NCBI GenBank assembly: GCA_902592285.1
Contig: CACJED010000006.1
Coordinates: 1 to 40,699, forward strand
DNA from: an uncultured Pelagibacteraceae bacterium
Lineage (GTDB): Bacteria; Pseudomonadota; Alphaproteobacteria; Pelagibacterales; Pelagibacteraceae
Reading direction: 5' to 3'
DNA length: 40,699 nucleotides
Made by a program: the position numbers and the translations under genes. Of the stretch, positions 9,517 through 19,555 are shown in pieces; within the stretch, counting starts at the first letter, position 1; every line of letters starts with the position of its first letter. The notes under the pieces were generated by a model that saw only the letters and a list, made by a program, of their open reading frames with translations, was not told the DNA's origin and did not search any database.

Positions 9517-11148
9517 ATGATTTTAAGGAACCTCTTAAATTTCATTAATCAATTTTCAGATAATATAAATTCGCACATTAGAAGTTTTTATTTAAACTCA
9601 AGTTTATATGAAAAAAAAATCTCTAAAATTTTTAATAAAGAATTAATTTATAAACCAAGCCCTCATATACTTTCATCATTAATCAAATATCAAACAAAGA
9701 AGGTAAATATTAATAGTATTATGTCTGAAAATTTATGGAATAATGAAAATGTCAGTGATAAAAATTTTAAAAAATTAAATAACTTTTATTGGTTTTTTAC
9801 TTTGGATTTAAAATCATCAAAAAATGATGCTCAAAAAATTATATCTGATTGGATAAATAAAAATTTCAAATATAACTCTAAAAGCTGGGAGTTTGATATA
9901 ACTTCTAAAAGAATTATAGCTTGGCTTTCTAATCATAGTTTAACAATTGAAAATGCTGATGAAGATTACTTAAATTTATTTAATATAATGGTTCAAAAAC
10001 AAACTAATCATTTGATGAGTGAAATAAATTATTCAAAAAATATTAACAATAAAATGATTGGTTGTGCAGCAATTATCTTGGTTGGACTTAGTTATAAAGA
10101 TGAAAAAAAATATCTTTCTTATGGATTAAATTTGTTAAAAAAAATATCTAATTCAACATTCGATAATCATGGATTTACAAAATCAAGAAGTTTTAAACAA
10201 TTAATATTTTATCTTAAATATTTCATCTTGATTAGAGAATGGTTTAAAGAAGCACGAATTGAAGTTCCAGATCTTATTGATGAATCCATATTTTATTTAG
10301 GTCAAGGATATGCTTTTATATGGCAAAATATTAATTCTGATGTCTTAATGAATGGAAATAATATCTCAAATAACATTGAATTTGATAATTATTTAAAAAG
10401 GTTCAGCTATAAGTTCAAAAATGAAAATAAAGAGTTTGGTGGATATGCAATATTACATGATAACAAAATGTCAATTGCAATGGATGTTGGTGATCCCCCA
10501 CCTTCGAATTTTTCCTCAGAGTATCAATCAGGTTCGCTTTCATTTGAAATTATTTCAAATGGAAAAAAATTAATTAGTAACTGTGGTTATTATGAAGGTA
10601 AAAATGAAAAACTTGTTCAACTATCGAAATCAACAGCGGCACAAAGTACGCTAGTAATTGATGACAATTCCTCATGTAAGTTTAAAAAATATAAAAAAAA
10701 TTATTTAATAAAAGATGGATTAAAAATTTTAAAAAAAAATATCGTTTTTGAAAAGAATTATTGGAAAATAAGTGCTTCTCATGACGGATATAATAAAAAA
10801 TACAACACAATTCATGAGAGAGAGATTGAATATTATCCAGAACAATCTAAATTTGTAGGAACAGATAAAATTTTAATTAAAAGATCAAATTCAAATATTA
10901 AGTTTGATATAAGGTTTCACCTAGAACCAAATATAAAATTAATGAAAACACAAGATAGTAAAACAATTCTAATAGAACTAGAAGATGAAGGGTGGAAATT
11001 TACATGTGATAATTTCAATATAAATATTGATAATGGTTTATATTTCGGTAATAGAAATTCTTATATACAAAACCAAAATATTTTTATTTCAGGAATAACT
11101 AGTAACAATAATGAGAATATTAATTGGCAATTGAACAAAATTTCATGA
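9517..11148 (+). CDS. Heparinase II/III family protein
   Basis: N-terminal alpha/alpha-toroid-like region plus HDNKMSIAMDVGDPPP...YQSGSLSFEIISNGKKLISNCGYYEG, typical of the alphaproteobacterial heparinase II/III protein upstream of purH. Confidence 0.85.
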   Translation: MILRNLLNFINQFSDNINSHIRSFYLNSSLYEKKISKIFNKELIYKPSPHILSSLIKYQTKKVNINSIMSENLWNNENVSDKNFKKLNNFYWFFTLDLKSSKNDAQKIISDWINKNFKYNSKSWEFDITSKRIIAWLSNHSLTIENADEDYLNLFNIMVQKQTNHLMSEINYSKNINNKMIGCAAIILVGLSYKDEKKYLSYGLNLLKKISNSTFDNHGFTKSRSFKQLIFYLKYFILIREWFKEARIEVPDLIDESIFYLGQGYAFIWQNINSDVLMNGNNISNNIEFDNYLKRFSYKFKNENKEFGGYAILHDNKMSIAMDVGDPPPSNFSSEYQSGSLSFEIISNGKKLISNCGYYEGKNEKLVQLSKSTAAQSTLVIDDNSSCKFKKYKKNYLIKDGLKILKKNIVFEKNYWKISASHDGYNKKYNTIHEREIEYYPEQSKFVGTDKILIKRSNSNIKFDIRFHLEPNIKLMKTQDSKTILIELEDEGWKFTCDNFNINIDNGLYFGNRNSYIQNQNIFISGITSNNNENINWQLNKIS

Positions 11149-12680
11149 AAAAAATTAAGAGAGCTTTGATTTCAGTATATGATAAGGAAAATCTTAAACC
11201 TTTATTAAATTCGTTAAAAAAATTTAAAATTGAAATCATTAGTTCTGGTGGTACTTATAAAGAAATTAGAAGGTTAAACTATGCTTGCAAAGAAATTTCA
11301 GATTATACTGGATCAAAAGAAATTTTAGGTGGAAGAGTTAAAACATTGCATCCTAAGATTCATGCAGGTATTCTTTATAAAAGAAATGATAAATCTCACC
11401 ACCAAGATTTGATTAAAAATAATTTTGAAAATATTGATTTAGTAGTCGTCAACTTTTATCCTTTTGAGAAAATTTTAAAAAAAACCTCCAATCATAAAAA
11501 AATAATTGAAAATATTGATATTGGTGGACCAACTATGGTTAGAGCTGCTGCAAAAAATTATAATGATGTAACAGTTATTACTTCTAGTTCTCAATATGAT
11601 GATCTAATTAAAGAATTAGTCAAATTTAATGGATCAACATCTCAAAATTTTAGACAAAAAATGTCTCAAATAGCTTTTTCAGAAACAGCTTATTATGATG
11701 CCTTAATTTCAAATTATTTTAACAAAATTAAAAATGATAATTTTCCAAAGAAAAAAATTATTTACGGAAATTTAATTGAAAAGTTAAGATATGGAGAAAA
11801 TCCACATCAAGAAAGTGCTATTTATTCTCAAAATAAATTTTTAAATATCAAACAATTACATGGAAAACAATTAAGTTATAATAATTTTAATGATATTTTT
11901 ACAGCATTAACAATCTCAAAATCTCTACCAAACAAAACTGGGGTTGTAATAATTAAACATGCAAATCCGTGTGGTGTATCTGCTTTAAAAGATCCTATTG
12001 AAAGTTATAAATCAGCTCTTGCATGTGATCCCATAAGCGCTTTTGGAGGAATAGTTTCTTGTAACTTTAAAATAAAAAAAAATTTAGCGTCAGAACTAAG
12101 TAAATTATTTCTTGAAGTCATAATAGGAAATAACTTTGATTCTGATGCTTTAAAAATTTTAAAAAAAAAGAAAAATTTAAGATTAATTGATGCGTCAAAT
12201 TTCAATACTAATAATATTTTGACTTTTTCATCTGCTAATGAAAATATATTAATTCAATCAGAGGATAAAAACTTATTTACAAGAAAAAATTTTAAAGTTG
12301 TATCTAAAAAGAAACCCACCAAATCTCAGTTTGAAGACCTAATATTTGCTCTTAATGTTTGCAAATATGTAAAATCAAATGCGATTGTTTTAGCATCAAA
12401 TAAATCTACTATTGGTATTGGTTCAGGTCAACCAAGTAGATTCGATAGCTGTCAGATTGCAATTGATAAAATGAAAAAATTCAAAATTTCATCTTCAGAA
12501 ACCGTTGCAGCTTCAGATGCTTTTTTTCCATTTGTAGATGGAATTGAAAAACTAATTCAATCGGGCGTTAAAGCTGTAATACAACCCTCTGGATCTATTG
12601 CAGATAAAGAAATTATAAAGTTTGCAAATGAAACTAATACAGTTTTAATTTTTTCAAAAACTAGACATTTCAAACATTAA
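11145..12680 (+). CDS. purH: Bifunctional AICAR transformylase/IMP cyclohydrolase
   Basis: RALISVYDKENL, SSGGTYKEI, GGRVKTLHPKIHAGIL, LRYGENPHQESA, KHANPCGVS, GSGQPSR. ATG at 11145 overlaps the upstream stop (ATGA). Confidence 0.97.
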   Translation: MKKIKRALISVYDKENLKPLLNSLKKFKIEIISSGGTYKEIRRLNYACKEISDYTGSKEILGGRVKTLHPKIHAGILYKRNDKSHHQDLIKNNFENIDLVVVNFYPFEKILKKTSNHKKIIENIDIGGPTMVRAAAKNYNDVTVITSSSQYDDLIKELVKFNGSTSQNFRQKMSQIAFSETAYYDALISNYFNKIKNDNFPKKKIIYGNLIEKLRYGENPHQESAIYSQNKFLNIKQLHGKQLSYNNFNDIFTALTISKSLPNKTGVVIIKHANPCGVSALKDPIESYKSALACDPISAFGGIVSCNFKIKKNLASELSKLFLEVIIGNNFDSDALKILKKKKNLRLIDASNFNTNNILTFSSANENILIQSEDKNLFTRKNFKVVSKKKPTKSQFEDLIFALNVCKYVKSNAIVLASNKSTIGIGSGQPSRFDSCQIAIDKMKKFKISSSETVAASDAFFPFVDGIEKLIQSGVKAVIQPSGSIADKEIIKFANETNTVLIFSKTRHFKH

Positions 12681-13014
12681 GAATTTGATCAATTTTAGCT
12701 GCTAAAATGAAATCATTTTCAGACAAACCCTCAATGGCATGAGTAGTTATATTTATTTTTGCATATCCCCAACCAAAATAAATATCTGGATGATGCCCTT
12801 CTTCCTCAGAAATTTCTCCGACTTTGTTTACAAATTCTTGACTCTTTATAAAATTTTTAAATTTAAATTTTTTTTCTAAAAAGTGTGCATCTTTATCATT
12901 TTTTTTGATATCCCAGCCGTCTACTTTTTTTTGATATTCATGAATCCTAGATATATCAAAAGGAATTGCACCTCCTTCACACGGTAAACATTTTTTTTTT
13001 AATAAGTCTTCCAT
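12670..13014 (-). CDS. phhB: 4a-hydroxytetrahydrobiopterin (pterin-4a-carbinolamine) dehydratase
   Basis: KKKCLPCEGGAIPF, EEGHHPDIYFGWGYAKINITTHAIEGLSENDFILAAKID. Confidence 0.93.
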   Translation of the reverse strand: MEDLLKKKCLPCEGGAIPFDISRIHEYQKKVDGWDIKKNDKDAHFLEKKFKFKNFIKSQEFVNKVGEISEEEGHHPDIYFGWGYAKINITTHAIEGLSENDFILAAKIDQILNV

Positions 13015-13021
13015 AAATTCT

Positions 13022-13096
13022 TGGAGCGGGCAAAGGGGTTCGAACCCTCGACCTTCTCGTTGGCAACGAGACGCTCTACCACTGAGCTATGCCCGC
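13022..13096 (-). tRNA. tRNA-Gly (anticodon GCC), encoded CCA
   Basis: Reverse complement GCGGGCATAGCTCAGTGGTAGAGCGTCTCGTTGCCAACGAGAAGGTCGAGGGTTCGAACCCCTTTGCCCGCTCCA folds as a cloverleaf: acceptor GCGGGC/GCCCGC, anticodon stem TCTCG-TTGCCAA-CGAGA, T-loop GGTTCGAACCC. Confidence 0.97.
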
Positions 13097-13104
13097 ATAA
13101 AAAC

Positions 13105-13133
13105 ACTATAGTGAGTTAATTTTTCCAATTCAA
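13105..13133 (-). promoter_or_regulatory. sigma70-type promoter for tRNA-Gly
   Basis: On the minus strand: TTGAAT (13128-13133), 17-nt spacer, TATAGT (13105-13110), ending 8 nt before the mature tRNA 5' end. Confidence 0.7.
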
Positions 13134-13161
13134 GCAATATTAAATATGATATGTTTTTAAT

Positions 13162-13809
13162 ATGAAAAAAGAAGAATTGCCAAATATCATTCCTATATTT
13201 CCACTAAGTAATTTCATAATATTTCCTAAAACAACTGTTCCCCTTAACATATTTGAACCACGTTACATAGAAATGATTAATAATAGCATGAGAACTAATA
13301 AATTTATTGGAATGATACAACCAAAATCAATTAATGATGAAAAATCAATAATTCCATCACTGCATAAAATTGGTTGTTTGGGAAAAATTACAAGCTTTAA
13401 AGAAATTGATGGAGGGAGATACTTAATTGATCTAAAGGGAATTATTAGATTCAAGATTTTGGATGAAAAAAAAACTAATAAACCTTATAGAAATTGTCAG
13501 GTAAATTATGATGATTATTTAAATGATTTAAGCGAAAAAAAAGAAAACTTAAAATTTTCAGATCTTGAATTAATTTTTAAAGATTTAAAACAATTATTTG
13601 AAAAAAGAGGATTTATTATTAATTGGCAAGCACTAGAAAAACAAAGCTTAGATGAAACAATTAATGCTCTAGCTATGGCTTCTCCATTTAGTTTAGAGGA
13701 AAAACAAGTACTATTAGAAGCAATAAATTTGGATTTGAGAAAAAATAAAATAGCAGAAATATTATCTACATATACATTTGATGAATATAACAATACCACC
13801 CTCCAGTAA
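13162..13809 (+). CDS. Lon N-terminal-domain (LON substrate-binding) protein
   Basis: IIPIFPLSNFIIFPKTTVPLNIFEPRYIEMINNSM, GMIQP, GCLGKITSFKEIDGGRYLIDLKGI; no protease domain. Confidence 0.92.
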   Translation: MKKEELPNIIPIFPLSNFIIFPKTTVPLNIFEPRYIEMINNSMRTNKFIGMIQPKSINDEKSIIPSLHKIGCLGKITSFKEIDGGRYLIDLKGIIRFKILDEKKTNKPYRNCQVNYDDYLNDLSEKKENLKFSDLELIFKDLKQLFEKRGFIINWQALEKQSLDETINALAMASPFSLEEKQVLLEAINLDLRKNKIAEILSTYTFDEYNNTTLQ

Positions 13810-13812
13810 TTT

Positions 13813-14883
13813 TTAATACCTAAAGCCAGTATCGGCAAATTTTTTAAGAAATGTGTTAACGACTGAATTATTTCCAATAAAATTAATTGACTTATTTAAT
13901 AAACTTGAATTGATACTATTTTCAAAATTAAATAATTCATAAACCCAGTCAATGCCAGATAAGAAAATAAAATTTTTATCTTGAGATCTTCTTTGAAATT
14001 CATGACATATAGAAGAGTCTAAATCTAATCCTAAATTGATCTTTTCATCAATTAATTCTGATAATAGCTTAATATCGCGCAAAGACATATTAAAACCTTG
14101 TCCAGCTAGAGGATGTATTTTGTGAATTAAATCTCCAAAGGCTAGAATATTATCTTTGTAATAATTTCTAAGAGTTGAGGATCTTAATTTAAAACTGTTC
14201 CAATTATTTATTTTTTTTATAAAATAAATTGGATTGTATCTTTTGATTAGATTATTCATTTCAAAGTTATTTTTTTTATAAATTGATTTAAAAGAATAAA
14301 CAATAGAAGTTTCTGATTCAGAAATTGGCAAAAAAGCTATTGGACCATTCTTTGTAAAATTTTGATATGCTGTATTATTTTTAATTTTTTTATGAAAAAT
14401 TGTAGTTGTATATGCATAGCTATTATAATTTTTTTCGATTTTTTTCGAAAAATGCCTTTTCAAATTTGGAAAATGTGGATCTGAATTAATTATCAATTTA
14501 TATTTTTCGTCATCAATATTTAAATTTTTCTTCAAATTAAAAAATTTACTTTTCTTTAATTTTATAAGTAATAGTTTTTGTAATTGATAATTTCGAATTA
14601 TAGAAAAAACTTCTTTATTTTTATTATCAAATTTTAACAACTCTTCTTTAGAGTTTTTTTCCGTATAAATTTTAATATTTTGAATCTTCCATAAAATTTT
14701 TCTTATATTTATAATTTCATTATTGAAATAATCTGTATTTGATTTTGAAATTCCTAATGTTCTTGATTTATCGTATAAATTTTTTTTTTTTGGCTTATAA
14801 ATATCTACAAATAGCTTTTTTTTGATTAAAACATTAGCTAGAGTCAAACTCACTAATCCATCACCAATGATACAAACTTTCAT
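13813..14883 (-). CDS. UbiH/UbiF-family FAD-dependent monooxygenase (ubiquinone biosynthesis-like)
   Basis: N-terminal FAD site MKVCIIGDGLVSLTLANVL and C-terminal AFGDLIHKIHPLAGQGFNMSLRDIKLLSELI. Confidence 0.85.
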   Translation of the reverse strand: MKVCIIGDGLVSLTLANVLIKKKLFVDIYKPKKKNLYDKSRTLGISKSNTDYFNNEIINIRKILWKIQNIKIYTEKNSKEELLKFDNKNKEVFSIIRNYQLQKLLLIKLKKSKFFNLKKNLNIDDEKYKLIINSDPHFPNLKRHFSKKIEKNYNSYAYTTTIFHKKIKNNTAYQNFTKNGPIAFLPISESETSIVYSFKSIYKKNNFEMNNLIKRYNPIYFIKKINNWNSFKLRSSTLRNYYKDNILAFGDLIHKIHPLAGQGFNMSLRDIKLLSELIDEKINLGLDLDSSICHEFQRRSQDKNFIFLSGIDWVYELFNFENSINSSLLNKSINFIGNNSVVNTFLKKFADTGFRY

Positions 14884-14944
14884 AACAAATTAATTTTAAC
14901 AATAAAAATTAGATGATACAAAGTGATATATTTGATTCATTAAA

Positions 14945-17035
14945 ATGAACATAAAAAAAATAGCTAGTACTACTCTTCAATTTTTAATCAATAGATTAAT
15001 TGAGATTATTGGTGCAACAACTGCTTTACTTGGAATTTTGCTTTTAGCGGCCCTTGTCTCTTATTCTCCAAGTGACCCTAACTTTATATTCCCAGACAAT
15101 ACAATAATTAAAAATATTCTAGGAGTTCAGGGCAGTTATATTTCTGATTTATTTTTTCAGTCTATAGGAATTATTGCATATCTATTGTCATTTACTTATC
15201 TAGTGACTGGAATTAATATTTTTAGAAACAAAAATTTGTTTATAATTATCGAAAATACTTTTTTTTCAATTATCTATTGTATTTTTGGTTCTATATTTTT
15301 CGATTTTTTTTATAAAAATACTTTTGAATTACATATTAATGGAAATGGTGGATTTATTGGACAATATCTAAATCAAACTTTTGTGGGTGATATTTTAAAA
15401 TTACAAACATCTTTTTCATATTATACTTTAGTAATTTTTATTTTTATCTTTTTTTTAATGAGCATCAATTTCAGCCCTAAAAAATTTTTGGACTTTATAA
15501 AAAAATTAATTAATTATATAAATAAAAGTAAGAATAAACCTTATACTGATAAAAGTGAGATAATAAGTGAATATATACCACAAGAAGAAATTAAAAATTT
15601 AATTCAAGAAGATCTTCCATTCATCAAAGCTGAAAAGCTTAAAGAAATTGAAAAAAATAAATTTAAACTTCCAAGTTTAGATTTGTTGAAAATTTCATCC
15701 AAAAAAGACAAACAAAATCAAGATAAAGATGAAATTATTGATCCTACATCTCTAGAAAAAATTCTATTAGATTTTGGTGTAAACGGTAAGATAAAAAAAG
15801 TAAGTCGTGGACCTGTTGTTACTTTAAATGAATTTGAGCCTGCCGCTGGTGTAAAGGTTTCAAAAATAATAAATTTATCAGATGATATTGCAAGGAATAC
15901 TAGTTCTGAATCCGCTCGAATTTCAACAATACCTGGAAGTAATACTATTGGAATTGAATTACCGAATTATACAAGAGAAAATGTTTTTTTAAGTGAAATA
16001 TTAGATAAAACAGATTTTAAAAAGAAGGATATAAAATTACCTATTGCGCTAGGAAAAAATATTTCAGGTGCTCCTATTATCAGTGACCTAGCTTCTATGC
16101 CTCACCTGTTAATAGCAGGCACTACTGGTTCAGGTAAATCAGTATGTATTAATACAATCATTTTATCTCTTCTTTACAGACATACTCCAGAAAAATGTAA
16201 ATTTATTTTAATAGATCCTAAAATGTTAGAGTTATCTACCTATGAAGGAATTCCTCACCTATTATGTCCTGTCATAACAGAAGCAAAAAAAGCTGCTTCT
16301 GTTTTGGGCTGGGTAGTTAAAGAAATGGAAAGTAGATATCGATTGATGACTAAAGAGGGAGTTAGAAACATCGATAGTTATAATGCAAAACATAAATTAC
16401 CGATGCCTTATATAGTTGTTGTTGTAGATGAAATGTCCGATTTGATGCTTGTTGCAGGCAAAGAAATTGAAAATTACATTCAAAAATTATCTCAGATGGC
16501 TAGGGCAGCTGGTATTCACATAATAATGGCTACTCAGAGACCAAGTGTAGATGTGATAACTGGTACAATTAAGGCAAATTTTCCAACCCGAATATCTTTT
16601 CAGGTCACTTCCAAAATTGACAGTAGAACAATTTTAGGAGAACAGGGTGCTGAACAGCTTCTTGGTAAGGGGGACATGCTTTATATGTCATCAGCTAATA
16701 AAATTTTAAGAATTCACGCGCCTTTCGTATCTGATACTGAAATAGAAAAAATCAATAATTTTTTGAGATCGCAGGCAGAACCAGATTATGTAGATGAAAT
16801 TTTAAATTTCGCAGATGAAAAGGAACTTGGTGATGGAATTAAAAACAATGGTGATAAAGATGAACTTTTCCAAACTGCTGTCGAAATTATTAAATCTGAA
16901 GGTAAAGCCTCAACTTCATTTTTGCAGAGAAAACTACAAATTGGATATAATAGAGCAGCTAGAATTATTGATATGATGGAAGATGAGGGTATTGTTAGTA
17001 AAGCAAATCATGTGGGCAAAAGAGATGTTCTTTAA
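14945..17035 (+). CDS. ftsK: DNA translocase FtsK
   Basis: N-terminal TM segments, Walker A AGTTGSGKSVCIN, VVVDEMSDLMLVAGKE, ATQRPSVDVITGTIKANFPTRISF, C-terminal gamma winged helix SFLQRKLQIGYNRAARIIDMMEDEGIV. Confidence 0.98.
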   Translation: MNIKKIASTTLQFLINRLIEIIGATTALLGILLLAALVSYSPSDPNFIFPDNTIIKNILGVQGSYISDLFFQSIGIIAYLLSFTYLVTGINIFRNKNLFIIIENTFFSIIYCIFGSIFFDFFYKNTFELHINGNGGFIGQYLNQTFVGDILKLQTSFSYYTLVIFIFIFFLMSINFSPKKFLDFIKKLINYINKSKNKPYTDKSEIISEYIPQEEIKNLIQEDLPFIKAEKLKEIEKNKFKLPSLDLLKISSKKDKQNQDKDEIIDPTSLEKILLDFGVNGKIKKVSRGPVVTLNEFEPAAGVKVSKIINLSDDIARNTSSESARISTIPGSNTIGIELPNYTRENVFLSEILDKTDFKKKDIKLPIALGKNISGAPIISDLASMPHLLIAGTTGSGKSVCINTIILSLLYRHTPEKCKFILIDPKMLELSTYEGIPHLLCPVITEAKKAASVLGWVVKEMESRYRLMTKEGVRNIDSYNAKHKLPMPYIVVVVDEMSDLMLVAGKEIENYIQKLSQMARAAGIHIIMATQRPSVDVITGTIKANFPTRISFQVTSKIDSRTILGEQGAEQLLGKGDMLYMSSANKILRIHAPFVSDTEIEKINNFLRSQAEPDYVDEILNFADEKELGDGIKNNGDKDELFQTAVEIIKSEGKASTSFLQRKLQIGYNRAARIIDMMEDEGIVSKANHVGKRDVL

Positions 17036-17586
17036 TGAAAAAAATTTTTTTATTTTTTGTTATCATAAATTTAAATAACTTTGCATTTAGTGCAATAAAA
17101 GAAAACATAATTAAAAATTTAAATTATATAAATAATATAAGTTTTAAATTTGAACAAAATATTAATGGTAAAATTGAGACAGGAAATTGTATCATTGAAT
17201 ACCCAAAAAAAATTTTTTGTAAATACGATAGTAAAAATAATAAAATTTTAGTTTCAAATGGAAAATCTTTAGTTATCAAAACTAAAAGTGGTAGTTACTA
17301 TCGATACCGAATTGAGAGAACACCATTAAATTATATTTTAGATAAAGATTTTATAATTAATGAAATCCAAACTCTGAAAGGAAGAATAATTGATGATAAG
17401 TTCTTAAACTTTAAAATTATAAAAGATGGAAATGAAATAAATATCTTTTTTGATAAGAAAGATTTTTTTCTTATTGGTTGGCAAACTTTAGATATTTATC
17501 AGAATTTAAATATAACTTTTATTCATTCTTTAAAGATTAACCAAAAATTAAAAAAAAATACTTTCAAACTTCCTGGTTCTGATTAA
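17035..17586 (+). CDS. lolA: Outer-membrane lipoprotein carrier LolA-like protein
   Basis: Signal peptide, INNISFKFEQNINGKIETGNCIIEYPKKIFCKYD; position right after ftsK. Confidence 0.82.
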   Translation: MKKIFLFFVIINLNNFAFSAIKENIIKNLNYINNISFKFEQNINGKIETGNCIIEYPKKIFCKYDSKNNKILVSNGKSLVIKTKSGSYYRYRIERTPLNYILDKDFIINEIQTLKGRIIDDKFLNFKIIKDGNEINIFFDKKDFFLIGWQTLDIYQNLNITFIHSLKINQKLKKNTFKLPGSD

Positions 17587-18083
17587 ACCTCTATAGTCTC
17601 TTTTTTATAAATTTTCATTCCTCTTGCTAAATAATTTTTTAACGCATTTTTATGATCAAGAGAGCATGTATGGGCCCAAACTCTTTTTATATTTTTATTT
17701 AAAAATGATTTTTTAATTGCTTCAGAAAGTAGGAAGCCTCCAAGTTTTTTATTGTGATATTCCTCTAACAAACCAAAATAAGCTATTTCAATTTCTTGTG
17801 AATGTATTATTAACTCAAAATAACCAGCAAAATCATTTTTTAATTTTAAAATATAAGTTTGAACTTTTGGATTTGAGACGTATTTTATCCAATCATCTTC
17901 GGACCAAGTCAGTCGATCTGTCCATCTATGTTTTTTTCCTACATTTTTATAAAAAAATTTATTAACTTGAAAATCAACAATTTTTTCTAAATAAATTGAG
18001 GAATCTATTTTAGTAAGACCATTTTCAATTAAATCATTAATAGATTTAATTTCTAAATAATTTCTATCAATAATTTTTGTCAC
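17583..18083 (-). CDS. GNAT family N-acetyltransferase
   Basis: IEIAYFGLLEEYHNKKLGGFLLSEAIKKSF...VWAHTCSLDHKNALKNYLARGMKIYKKE acetyl-CoA fold motifs. Confidence 0.85.
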   Translation of the reverse strand: MTKIIDRNYLEIKSINDLIENGLTKIDSSIYLEKIVDFQVNKFFYKNVGKKHRWTDRLTWSEDDWIKYVSNPKVQTYILKLKNDFAGYFELIIHSQEIEIAYFGLLEEYHNKKLGGFLLSEAIKKSFLNKNIKRVWAHTCSLDHKNALKNYLARGMKIYKKETIEV

Positions 18084-18445
18084 TCGACCATTTTTCCGAC
18101 TTTTTCGCCACCAAATAAATGAAAATGTAAGTGAGGAACCTCTTGGCCTCCATGCTCACTTATATTGGCTAAAGCTCTATAACCTTGACCTGCTTCTGTG
18201 GAAATACCTAGCTTTTTAGCAACTATATTAATACCTTTTAACAATCCAACCATCTCATCCGTTGAAGCATTCAAACTAAAATCATCTAAATCAATGTATT
18301 TCCCTTTAGGAATAACTAAAGCATGAATCTTTTTTTGAGGATTAATATCGTGAAATGACAAAACAAAATCATCTTCATAAATTTTATTACATGGAATCTC
18401 TCCACGTAAAATTTTAGCAAAGATGTTATTATCGTCGTAGGCCAT
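18080..18445 (-). CDS. HIT family (histidine triad) protein
   Basis: NIFAKILRGEIPCNKIYEDD, HDINPQKKIHALVIPK, GGQEVPHLHFHLFGGEK (HxHxH motif). Confidence 0.97.
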   Translation of the reverse strand: MAYDDNNIFAKILRGEIPCNKIYEDDFVLSFHDINPQKKIHALVIPKGKYIDLDDFSLNASTDEMVGLLKGINIVAKKLGISTEAGQGYRALANISEHGGQEVPHLHFHLFGGEKVGKMVE

Positions 18446-18528
18446 TAATAATTTTAAATTAATTATATCTTATTTTTTATTTTTTATTGTAAACCCATGC
18501 GCCTCTAATTGTCTAATTAAATTTTTTT

Positions 18529-18801
18529 TTATTTTCTTCTACTATTTAATTCTTCCATCACATCTTCAATTTTAATTTCACTTTTTTCAAGATACATAAT
18601 TAAGTGATAAAGAACATCTGCTGCTTCATGGATTTTATTTGTATCTTGCTCTACGGCTTCAATTAACTCATTAATTTCCTCTAAAACCTTTTCTTTTGCT
18701 AAAGATTTACCTACTAACAGTTTGTTTGTATATGAGCCTTCGACTGGATTACTTTTTCGCTCTCTTGCAAGGGTTACCAAATCTTCTAAAATTTTTAACA
18801 T
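18529..18801 (-). CDS. hisE: Phosphoribosyl-ATP pyrophosphatase
   Basis: MLKILEDLVTLARERK, SYTNKLLVGKSLAKEKVLEEINELIEAV, EAADVLYHLIMYL. ORF-track start (18906) lies inside hisF; ATG at 18801 is the likely start. Confidence 0.95.
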   Translation of the reverse strand: MLKILEDLVTLARERKSNPVEGSYTNKLLVGKSLAKEKVLEEINELIEAVEQDTNKIHEAADVLYHLIMYLEKSEIKIEDVMEELNSRRK

Positions 18802-18802
18802 A

Positions 18803-19555
18803 TTAAATCCTAACAGGTATATCTTTTGAAGCCAAATATTGCTTAGCATCATTAATAGAATAAGTTCCATAGTGAAATATAGATGCAGCCAAAACAGCAC
18901 TGGCACCTGATTTTATTCCATCTACTAAGTGATCTAATGTCCCAACCCCACCAGATGCAATCACCGGAATATTTACACTGGATGATATTTTTTTCATCAG
19001 TTTAATATCATATCCTGATTGAGTTCCATCTTTATCCATAGAGGTAACCAATAGCTCACCAGCTCCACACTTCTCCATTTTAGAAGCAAATTCCAAAGCA
19101 TTTATACCTGTAGGATTTCTTCCCCCATGAGTAAAAATTTCCCATCCACCTTCGTTTCTCTTTGCATCAATTGCAACCACAATACATTGTGAACCAAACT
19201 TTCTTGAACTATCTTCTACCACTTTTACATTTTGTACTGCAGCCGTATTTATAGATACTTTATCTGCACCACAATTGAGTAATTTGTTAATATCATCAAC
19301 ACTTCTAACACCTCCACCTACTGTTAATGGAACAAAACATTTCTTAGATGTTTTCTCTACCACTTCGTAAATAGTATCTCTATTTTCATTTGATGCTGTA
19401 ATATCTAAAAAACAAATTTCATCTGCTCCACCATCAGAATAAATTTTGGCTTGTTCGACAGGATCTCCTGCATCTTGCAAATCAACAAAGTTAATTCCTT
19501 TTACAACACGACCATTTTTAACGTCTAAACAAGGTATTATTCTATTTTTAAGCAT
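18803..19555 (-). CDS. hisF: Imidazole glycerol phosphate synthase cyclase subunit
   Basis: [60 protein letters not shown]. Confidence 0.98.
   Translation of the reverse strand: MLKNRIIPCLDVKNGRVVKGINFVDLQDAGDPVEQAKIYSDGGADEICFLDITASNENRDTIYEVVEKTSKKCFVPLTVGGGVRSVDDINKLLNCGADKVSINTAAVQNVKVVEDSSRKFGSQCIVVAIDAKRNEGGWEIFTHGGRNPTGINALEFASKMEKCGAGELLVTSMDKDGTQSGYDIKLMKKISSSVNIPVIASGGVGTLDHLVDGIKSGASAVLAASIFHYGTYSINDAKQYLASKDIPVRI

Noticed and set aside
13263-13877. Antisense ORFs over the Lon-N domain gene (13263..13454, 13515..13877; minus strand)
   Set aside because: Shadow ORFs opposite a well-supported CDS; no domain signal.
17717-17965. 82-aa plus-strand ORF inside the GNAT gene
   Set aside because: Opposite strand of a convincing acetyltransferase; no start context or motif.
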